Positions 56,922 to 64,000 of a stretch of DNA of 64,000 nt are shown piece by piece. Below the pieces are notes generated by a model. That model was not told the origin of the DNA and made no database searches. It was given only the letters and a program-made list of their open reading frames with translations. Position 1 is the stretch's first letter. Each line of letters opens with the position of its first letter. A program made the translations under genes and the position numbers. This DNA comes from Ascarosepion bandense (taxonomy: Eukaryota; Mollusca; Cephalopoda; Sepiida; Sepiidae). Location of the stretch: positions 5,056,001-5,120,000 of the forward strand of contig JBBBDQ010001122.1 in assembly GCA_037127315.1 (NCBI GenBank). The letters are read 5' to 3'.

Positions 56922-56957
56922 ATGCTGTATTGCTCAGTATAAATAAAACGAGCCATT
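56922..56957 (+). other. U9 3' hairpin, tail and right array boundary
   Basis: ATGCTG and CAGTAT pair (with one G-U) at 56922-56940 around seven bases. The tail is AAATAAA. The core ACGAGCCATT (56948-56957) is followed by host LINE sequence TCTTACCACAGTCC. Confidence 0.7.
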
Positions 56958-57066
56958 TCTTACCACAGTCCACTACGGATTGGAGGTCCTTTCCAAGCTC
57001 GGCTGCAAGGTTACCTTTGTCGCCCACACCAGATTTTTGATCGAGGCGAGAGTAAACTGTGGTATT
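56948..57066 (-). mobile_element. Host LINE copy B, 5'-ward remainder
   Basis: On the minus strand this continues the interrupted host LINE: V-D-W-x-x-R-W-L-V joins A-A-E-L-x-x-D-L and S-A-x-K-x-A-D-K and ends near Y-S-R. It matches 388-500 of copy A (GGATTGGAGGTCCTTTCCAAG versus the same words at 417-440). Similarity stops at about 57066, the truncated 5' end of this copy. Confidence 0.75.
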
Positions 57067-57261
57067 GAGCTCTTTGTTTGTAAGGTTTTCGTTTTGGCGT
57101 TTTTTTTTTTCTTTCTCACGAATGCTTGACTTTTTGTTCAGGTATTTCGTTTGTTTCTTTTTTTCTTCCCCTTCTTTTCCCGGCGGGTTTCAAGACGACC
57201 TCAGTTTTAGATTAATTATTGATAATCTTGACAGAATTGGTTCTGTTGTTATTGATATTAC

Positions 57262-57277
57262 AACTTATATATATATA

Positions 57278-57324
<47 letters not shown>

Positions 57325-57359
57325 GTATATATATATGTATATATATATATATATGTATA

Positions 57360-57391
<32 letters not shown>
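57262..57391. repeat. (TA)n/(TG)n compound microsatellite
   Basis: Long TATATA runs are broken by single G residues. Several apparent open frames rich in Y and I arise only from this repeat. Confidence 0.95.
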
Positions 57392-57396
<5 letters not shown>

Positions 57397-57639
57397 TTAC
57401 CATATACACATAAAATACATTTATACAATATATTTACTAGTTTATCTGTGAGAAAATGAAGACGATATTGCGTTTTTGAGATTATACATAATTATTCATT
57501 CACCCCCACACAAATAAACCTCAGCGCAAAGAAAAACAAAAAAACAAAAAAAAAACAAATAAATAAATAAATACAGTTATTATATTATCTTTATTTGTAA
57601 AGCGTAAATATAACAAAATTCTATTTGCAATGTAATAGA

Positions 57640-57930
57640 TAACTTCTTTTTTTTTTAAATCATCTCACCCCAAGCAAAGCAATCCACTGCCACTATTGCG
57701 CATGGGGCTACATAGGGGAAGGTAAAGAGAAGGAGTGGTTAGACATAGGGGATGTCAGGAGGAAGGTGACAGATGAGTAAGGATACCGAGGATGAGGGTT
57801 GGGCTGATGGGAAGAGTGCTTGATAGAATGGGAGCAGGTTAGTGTGTTAGGAGGTGTCTATTGACCTTACATTTAAACTCCTGGAGATTGTAGCCGTCGG
57901 GGAAGCAATCATTTGGAAGAGAATTAAACA
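57640..57930 (-). mobile_element. Host LINE copy C, 3' end only
   Basis: A poly(T) start (57644-57656) is followed by CTCACCCCAAGC, CCACTGCCACTATTGCGC and AACTCCTGGAGATTGTAGCC, matching 4478-4720. It is a severely 5'-truncated copy, lacking the target site. Confidence 0.8.
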
Positions 57931-60120
57931 TGTGTTTAATTAGTTTCTTTAACAGAAAACAAAAAATGAATTTTCGCAACACATGAAATTTTATTTATTA
58001 CTGAAAATAATCGATATTGAGTGCTATAATTTCAAGAAAGATTATCTTCTAATAATACCGTTCGTGTTTCTCACATTTTTGCAAAGCACAATCTTTGTTA
58101 TTCTTATAATACCAGGACCAACAAACAACACGTGTCGTAAGAAAGAACTTAAAAAAGAAACGATATTGTAAAATTATTTAGGGATAAAACAACATTAAAA
58201 ACTGTGAAAAAGGTAAAATTTAGATAAAGAAACAGGAAAAAAAGATGGAAGCATTGCATAGGACAAAAAAAAAACTAGTTTTAAGAATGGCATAAAAAAA
58301 TGGGGAAAAAAAATTAATAAATGCAAAATAAAGAGAGTGAACTGACATACAAAAAACTTTTGGCGTCGCGAACGAAAGCGTAAAAGTGTAAGGTCTGGCG
58401 TTATGAATGAATTTTTTAGTGAGGAATATAATTTATAAATTTATAAATTATAAGTAAAATTTATTTGCATAACAAAATACCGCCGCAAGTACGTCATCAA
58501 TATTTTGTTGGTTTTTTTTGTTTTTTTGGCTGGGGGGGGGGGGGCTAAAAAGGATGGACATTAAGAGCTGAAACTCGCACGATGCATTACTCCAAGTGTA
58601 TCTATCCTTCATATGGTTTACCAACATCAATAGATTAACACTAATTTTGATGTGAAAACATTTACTTGCATTATAAATTGATCGAGTACATATGTGGATG
58701 ATAGAACTCGTGCCTGGATCTTGAACTTATTTTTTCCTTTTAACATCATTGTGACATTTGTAGCCAAGTTAAAAACCCGATATGGTAATTGGAAATTCCT
58801 TTTACAGGTTATTTTCAGAACATTTTTTGTTCTTCCTGCTTGCTAAGTACCGCCTTATAGGTCGCAACTGTCGACAACTTTTGACATGTGTTTGTCATAG
58901 ATGTAGAAATAAAAATAATAAAAAACGAAATAAAATGCTATTTCCACCCTTTACACACATTCCTTTTATTGCTATTAAAACCTGAAGTCAGGGTTTTAAG
59001 AGAAGACACGTTTTGCAATGGCACTCAGTGATTTGGAGCTATTATCTTTGTCCTTTTAGATTTTTATTTTTTTCTTCATAATGTTTTAGCGACCCTTCCC
59101 AATCAAATGTGTCATCCGAGGAACAGTCTTTAAAAGTCAACGTCATGTCCTCAGTTACACAGAAAGACCGACGAGAAAAACGTGATTTTTATCCCCGATA
59201 ATTGTACTGAAGGCCGGAATAAATCCAACATGTTTTGTGTCAAAAGACAGAGACAAAGCCGAAAAGAAAACACAAAGACAATAAACAACATGGAAGAGAC
59301 GTAAATAACTAAATAAACGTGTAGGCCCAATAAAGGAGGCAGAAAACGGCGCAGTAGAGGCGCCGGCAGAAAAACGGCACAGTAGAATAGCAGAGTCTTA
59401 AAAACTCATCAGCTGCAAATATGTACCGTGTTCTTTTCAAAACGTGAGCGATCGTGACTCTTTGCATCTAATCCTTTATACCTCTTTGTAACGTTCGTTT
59501 TTTAGTATCCCTCCCACGACGTGTTTTGCCATCCAAAAACACAAGGCTCGTCAGGTAGTTAGCCCGCTGACCATTTACTGTCCCTATTGCACTTGTTATG
59601 TTCTGAATATCAAATTCTCCATGCCCTACTTTTTTGTTATGAGTTCAAGAAATTTTAAATGACTTTCTGATTCTAAGTATCAGTGTGTTTTTTATACATT
59701 TGTCAGGAAATTGACTTCTTGATGTTATCGGTTCTCCAGACTGATAACATCAAGGTGCGTGCGGAACATTTAGAAAGTGCGTGAAAATCATACATGTTAA
59801 CCCGAGCCTTGTGAGCGAAATTGGGTAGCCTGCTCTCTTTGAGGGTCCGTCGATGGCAGTGCTAACGCGAAGTCACAAATCATCGTGACCAGGCCTTGTT
59901 CAGACTGTTGATCATGCTAGGTAACGCGCTATTTCCCAGAAACTGTAACTAAGCTCCGCTCAGCATAGTTACACTATAAACCACATTTGGGCTCAGTGGG
60001 TGTTGAACAAGCACAAATGTGCCAGAGCAAGCGTCTGCAATAGGAATTAGCTAGCCGTCCTAGTAGAGAGGTTTAGTAGGTAGGTAGTTATTTCAAAATT
60101 CACCACCCTAAAAGTTGTCT
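57931..60120. other. AT-rich sequence without recognisable genes
   Basis: I see short frames only. A poly(G) run lies at about 58532-58543. The stretch near 59490-59570 (CACGACGTGTTTTGCCATCC) and the GC-richer block 59790-60060 look like repeat fragments, but no second copy is in the window. Confidence 0.55.
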
Positions 60121-60880
60121 AAAATCTGTCCCCTACTCCCTAGCACGACAAAGTTGCACAACAGTAGCAAACGGAAGTCTTCTGAAACGCCTAGAGAAAC
60201 TACGAAAAACACTACAAATCGGAGGATATCTCATTCTACTAATAAACAAGGGTTTTGAACTTGCAGAAGAAATACCGTTAAAATATCTCTCAAAAAAACA
60301 TGAAAAATAAAATTTTCTCGCATACGTCCCCACACAACAAAAGCAATCCAGAATTATTTACAAAGATAAAAAGACATCTAGAATTACTCAAAAATGTTCA
60401 AATAAGAGAAATCTTAAAAACGACTAAAATAATTAAAAGCAAACACCAACATGAAACAAAAAAACATGCTAATCTCATCAAAATCTGAGCAACACACAAC
60501 ACGGGGGGGGGGGGGGCACAAAAGGTAACAAAAAGATGTGAAACCGGCAACATAACAATAGAAGTAAAGCACTTAAAATTCGAAAACACATCTACATTTG
60601 AAATAAAAACAAATCTGAACTGTAACTCTAAAAAAACTAAAATGCGATGAATCCGCAAAAATAAACGTGGGGGCGACACATGGCCTGAATACAAGAGTAT
60701 CACTAGACAGAAGTAACATTAAACTAGCCAATAAAAGGAAATTGTACATTACCCAACACTTACACCAATGTAGTGGATGTAAATTCGGAGTAATGCCTAT
60801 CTACCAAAATGCGAAAAATAGTAATTCTGGATTCCAAAAAACAACAAACAGAACTTGACACTTTTGTTTCTTTTAACTAA
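60121..60880 (+). pseudogene. Penelope-like element remnant with GIY-YIG region
   Basis: Across shifting frames the plus strand gives L-R-K-T-L-Q-I-G-G-Y-L-I, then F-L-A-Y-V-P-T, then an R-R/K-rich piece. The last block (60660-60860) is A-T-H-G-L-N-T-R-V-S-L-D-R-S-N-I-K-L, ending with Q-H-L and V-M-P-I-Y-Q. This order matches the C-terminal half of Penelope-like retroelements, where a GIY-YIG endonuclease follows the RT. The GIY and YIG residues themselves are eroded. Stops and a 14-base poly(G) insertion (60503-60516) show it is dead. The assignment rests on recall of the family, not alignment. Confidence 0.55.
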
Positions 60881-62244
60881 AAAAGTAGAATTGCACACAT
60901 AATTGGATCAAAATCGCTTAAAACAATTTCAAAGAAAAAAGACTAAATCAAATTTCGCAAGTCAGTGTAAAAAATTTTTTTCTGAAAAGTGAATGATTCT
61001 TTCAAATGAAAAAAATTAAAAAGCCGGTGTGAAAACTAACAAACGAACACGCACGCATATTATATATATTAGTAATTTTGTTAATAAAAAGGTTTATAAA
61101 AGGATTATATCATTGCACAAAAAATTTTCTTATTTCAGAACAATACTGTTGTTCTTCGGTGGTGATAGTTTCAAATAAATGGTAAAAATGATTAATTTAG
61201 AAAATATAAGATGAATTCATGGTTATTTAGAAATATAGGGAGTGGTAGTTGGAGAAAATGCTTTTAGGTGTGTTAATATTTTTCTATCAAAAATGAAAAT
61301 TAATTTTAACTATGAAGTTAAAGATTTGGGTTGCAAAAAGCAACAGAGTAGCCATATGTCATGGTAAGACACTTTAATTTCGTCTAGGTAATTTATATAG
61401 TGGGACCATAAATTATTTAAATAGGTAGACAATTTTTAACTGCAGGTTGGATTTCAAGTTTATTTAAAATTTGATTTTGTACTACCTCATGAGTTAAAGG
61501 GGCTGCATTGTCTAGGTTAGAATTAAATAATGTTTATATAAACCAAATAACTATTGTGGGGGTCTATTCTAGAACGAATAAATAACCAAATTAAAATAAA
61601 ATAAAATAAAATTCCTTCAAAAATAGAACGTACCGAAACCAAACATCCATTTCTGCATATTTGGAAGGAAGTGAAAAGATACAACCAAAACCACCAAGTG
61701 AAATGGAAAATTTTGAGAAAAAAAAAAAAAAAAAATCTGTAAGCCGTTCTATGACATCTGCCATTTGTGGCTGAATAAAAAACTGCAGATTTTAAGGTTC
61801 CCTTAAAATAAAGTACTACTGAATTGTAGAGATGAATTGATTTCATGTAAACGTCGAACATTTTCTCTAAAATTTAATTTATTATAATTGTTCATTTATA
61901 ACGTATCCACCAGTATAACTTAAAAATGTATATATCTAATCTAAACTTATTTATAAATGGAACTTTGTGTGTGTGTCTTATCTGTAGACTCTGAAACGGC
62001 TGAACCGATTTTCTTGAAAATTTACACAGTTGTACTATAAGCATCTGCGGGTGTTCTTAACTAGAAGTCGTGTCGAGGTATCCCAGATAAATATCGAAAA
62101 AATCAGGTTATAGAAGGAGTGGTCCGATTCTAATCAAATTTGATACACTCAGACAAAGACATAAGAAACGATATTCAGAAGTTTCATGGTTGCAGTTCTT
62201 ATAATAGTGCAGAAAATCGATAATATATATATAAAGAAGGCAAG

Positions 62245-62245
<1 letters not shown>
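60881..62245. other. AT-rich sequence without recognisable genes
   Basis: A stretch near 61985-62110 (GAAACGGCTGAACCGATTTTC) uses wording common at the ends of invertebrate repeats, but I cannot name the family. A poly(A) run is at about 61719-61735. Confidence 0.5.

Positions 62246-62298
<53 letters not shown>
62246..62298. repeat. (GT)n microsatellite
   Basis: An uninterrupted GT run lies inside a repeat beginning AAGAAGGCAAGATG. Confidence 0.95.
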
Positions 62299-62300
<2 letters not shown>

Positions 62301-62658
62301 ATCTGCCCGTATGTCTATTTTTTTCAGCCCTCTTATTTTTGTTTCGGGTTTGGCTCTAAGTAGGTATAATTGTAGTTCTTAGTCTCAGCTATGATGCCAT
62401 TTACTCAGAAGACTTATTTAGCCTTCAAAATTCCGTTTACGACGAAAAAAACTTATTTGATATCGATACCAGGAAATCAACATTTGACTTACATCCATTC
62501 ATTTGTCTTTCAGTCTACGGTTTCACTTTAACTGGAAACAACGATTGCTTTTTAGTCTTTCGTGCCAACGTCCAAAGAGTCTGAGCTCCAGGACCATGAA
62601 TTAGTTTTAAAGCTTTCATTACACACGAGTAACGCCGGGCTATGCTGCTAGTGTATGC

Positions 62659-62663
<5 letters not shown>

Positions 62664-62699
<36 letters not shown>
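62664..62699. repeat. (TA)n microsatellite at the mariner 5' edge
   Basis: A TA run directly precedes the transposase remnant. Mariner elements insert at TA, so the run may mark the insertion site. Confidence 0.85.
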
Positions 62700-62702
<3 letters not shown>

Positions 62703-63655
62703 CTTGAGAGCAACAAAAGTTATGTGCTGTGTATGGTGAACGTGCTTTAGCTGAGAGAAATGTACAGAAATGGTTCGGTAAGTTTAGTGTTGGTGATTGT
62801 GGCCTTGTTGATGGAAAATGCTCCACCAGCCTCCCACTCCTCACTGCAGCCAAATCAAGGCATTAATTGAGAATAACCTGCATTACACAATGCAGGAATT
62901 GACAAAAAACGCTAAATTTATCACAATCCACCATCCAAGGGCATTTAGTGAAGTTTCTACGATGTTTTGATACCACATGATCTGAATGAAAAGAATCTTT
63001 GGGGTCTTATTTCTGTCTGATTTGCTTAAGAATGCAATGAAAATGCAGCATTTTTTAAGCAAGTTGCGACGAGTGATAAAAAATGAATTGTTTACAAGTG
63101 TTCAGCGAAATAGATCCTTGGGTAAGCGACAAGAGACAAATTTCAATCAGTTACGTGCCATACGATATACACGCTTGGACGATCATGTCTCGATCATGTC
63201 TGGGCAGAAGATTATCCTGCAGTAAGTTGATATTACTTTCTTTGGCAGACTGGTTGCCAGCCAAGGTTAGAGAACCCAATCTGAGATGGATTAATACCTT
63301 TCTCAAGGGTATTTGCGCGTAAGTTAGTTCAAGGAATTCAACTTCAATTTGAACTCAAACACCCACTCCAAAAACAATCTTCATCCTAAAAAAAAAAAAA
63401 AAGTCATGCTGTGCATCTGTTGGGATTGAAATGGAATCATATAAATTTCTCCCATTTGACGAGTAAATCGATTCTGAAAAGTGCTGCTCGCAAATGGACG
63501 TACTAGGAAAGCTTCTTCGTGTTCCAGTAATTCCAGAAAATCGCCTAGATTCGGTGAACAGGAATCGTTTTCCATCAGGATAATACCAGACTTCGTCTTT
63601 CATTGGCAACCCTGCAAAAATTGTTGCAGCTTAGCTGAGTTGCGTTACTCTACCT
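62703..63655 (+). pseudogene. mariner-family transposase pseudogene, split by a SINE
   Basis: Fragments in changing frames follow a mariner transposase in order. V-Y-G-E-R-A-L-A-E-R-N-V-Q-K-W-F near 62728-62780 is the DNA-binding part, followed by L-I-E-N-N and P-H-D-L-N-E-K-N-L near 62975. The first catalytic D lies in S-D-K-K near 63075, with the next tryptophan now a stop. After the SINE, M-L-C-I-C-W-D near 63405 carries the second D, followed by I-D-S-E-K-C-C-S-Q-M-D. V-F-H-Q-D-N near 63560 carries the third D. Many stops and indels make it inactive. It was already present when the SINE landed. Confidence 0.8.
63165..63365 (-). repeat. tRNA-derived SINE, antisense copy inside the mariner
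   Basis: It is the reverse complement of the family at 1545-1850: GACTGGTTGCCAGCCAAGG, GGATTAATACCT and GTATTTGCGCG occur in matching order. It lacks the tRNA head. It separates two blocks of the mariner reading. Confidence 0.75.
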
Positions 63656-63677
63656 GTTAGACATGATGTTATTCTCT

Positions 63678-63830
63678 TCTTTTAGAAAACTGAAAATGTC
63701 TTCTAATTTTGATTCAAAAATGTTTTTCTGGGAATTTTCTTCTTTAAAAATGTATTGTTGGTAAATATTTTTCCTTCAAAAACGTATATTTTTCTATAAA
63801 AGTCTATTTTCATGTATATGTTTCTAAAAA
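63678..63830. repeat. AT-rich dispersed repeat, second copy of 1255-1405
   Basis: TTTTAGAAAACTGAAAATGT and TGTATTGTTGGTAA are shared with 1255-1405. The remaining sequence to 64000 (GACCCCAGTTTGGGGGTT, CTCCAGGTCACGGTGGACC) looks repeat-like but cannot be named. Confidence 0.6.
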
Positions 63831-64000
63831 ATTGTACTTTTAAAATTTCATAGTGTTTTGACCCCAGTTTGGGGGTTAACTATTAGGACCCTAACAGGTG
63901 CTACCACTCCAGGTCACGGTGGACCTGGGAACAACAGTAATCAAGAGGTGGTGGCATGCTTCTCACAGACTTCTAATCAGAGGCCTTGCTGCACAATGAA

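Larger units (their letters stand above)
5341..56947 (+). mobile_element. Head-to-tail array of nine Tx1/L1-like LINE units
   Basis: Eight full units and one partial unit follow each other in one orientation, separated by the target core ACGAGCCATC (eroded only between U8 and U9). Each full unit holds ORF1 and ORF2, and its 3' end carries a hairpin and an AATAAATAAA tail. Retrotransposition of full-length copies into a site that is rebuilt at each junction would give this layout. Unequal exchange could expand it further. The array has clearly higher GC than its flanks. ORF2 motifs (S-A-Y-A-D-D-V, A-R-I-N-C-D-K-S-S-G-L, K-S-P-G-L-D-G-L) agree with the Tx1 branch, whose Xenopus founder is known to insert into a fixed site of another transposon. 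Confidence 0.9.
50551..56947 (+). mobile_element. Array unit U9 (full length, most diverged)
   Basis: This is the right-hand unit, next to the host LINE. Its ORF1 and UTRs differ most from the rest, but ORF2 is close to the others. ORF1 spans 50736-52768 (one frameshift) and ORF2 52813-56232 (open). It may be the founder of the array; that is inference from divergence and position. Confidence 0.87.

Noticed and set aside
5341..56947. A tandem host gene family or viral array
   Set aside because: The units have LINE ORF1 and ORF2 with APE endonuclease and YADD RT. There are no long terminal repeats, protease, integrase or envelope, and each junction is a target-site repeat.
5341..56947. CRISPR-like or satellite periodicity
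   Set aside because: The repeat unit is over 6 kb with coding content. There are no short regularly spaced repeats.
57059..57451. Y/I-rich open frames on both strands
   Set aside because: They come from the TA/TG microsatellite and have no protein character outside it.

Overview
The window looks like metazoan nuclear DNA. It consists almost entirely of transposable elements: I see no single-copy host gene, no functional tRNA or rRNA gene and no operon-like layout. The flanks (1-5330 and 57067-64000) are AT-rich and hold decayed repeats: tRNA-headed SINEs, a MITE, a mariner pseudogene, a Penelope-like remnant with a GIY-YIG domain, and microsatellites. This mix suggests a mollusc, quite possibly a cephalopod. 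That is inference from repeat style and not from any host gene.

The centre (5341-56947, about 51.6 kb, clearly more GC-rich) is one head-to-tail array of a single non-LTR retrotransposon family, always on the + strand. There are eight full-length units of about 6.2-6.4 kb (U1, U3-U9) and one 1.19-kb partial unit (U2). A full unit has a 5' UTR of about 200 nt and ORF1, an RNA-binding protein of about 600 aa with an RRM-like fold, a CCHC knuckle, an SP/TP-rich basic linker and a conserved C-terminal domain. A linker of about 45-50 nt leads to ORF2, of about 1139 aa, with an APE endonuclease, a reverse transcriptase with YADD and a C-terminal CCHC finger. A 3' UTR of about 700 nt follows, ending in a hairpin and an AATAAATAAA tail. 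Motifs place ORF2 in the Tx1 branch of the L1 group. U7 and U8 have both ORFs open and U9 has an open ORF2. U1-U6 carry scattered one-base indels.

The array sits inside another LINE family, which runs antisense. Its left half is at 4464-5340 and its right half at 56948-57066. The insertion point lies in the codons for R-W-L-V, downstream of that element's own YADD motif. A second copy of the same host LINE (1-680) has the same site unoccupied at 388-397, which gives an empty-site comparison inside one window. The ten-base core ACGAGCCATC recurs at almost every unit junction, so each insertion regenerates the target beside itself. This explains head-to-tail growth.

Comparing the nine units by eye shows several RNA hairpins whose stems change in compensating ways: a 5' UTR stem with loop TTNATNG, a tetraloop stem touching the ORF1 start codon, a GC-rich stem in the first ORF1 codons, a stem near the end of ORF1, and a 3'-terminal stem. 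ORF2 is nearly uniform across units, while ORF1 and the UTRs fall into distinct types and are reshuffled. This points to module exchange within the array.
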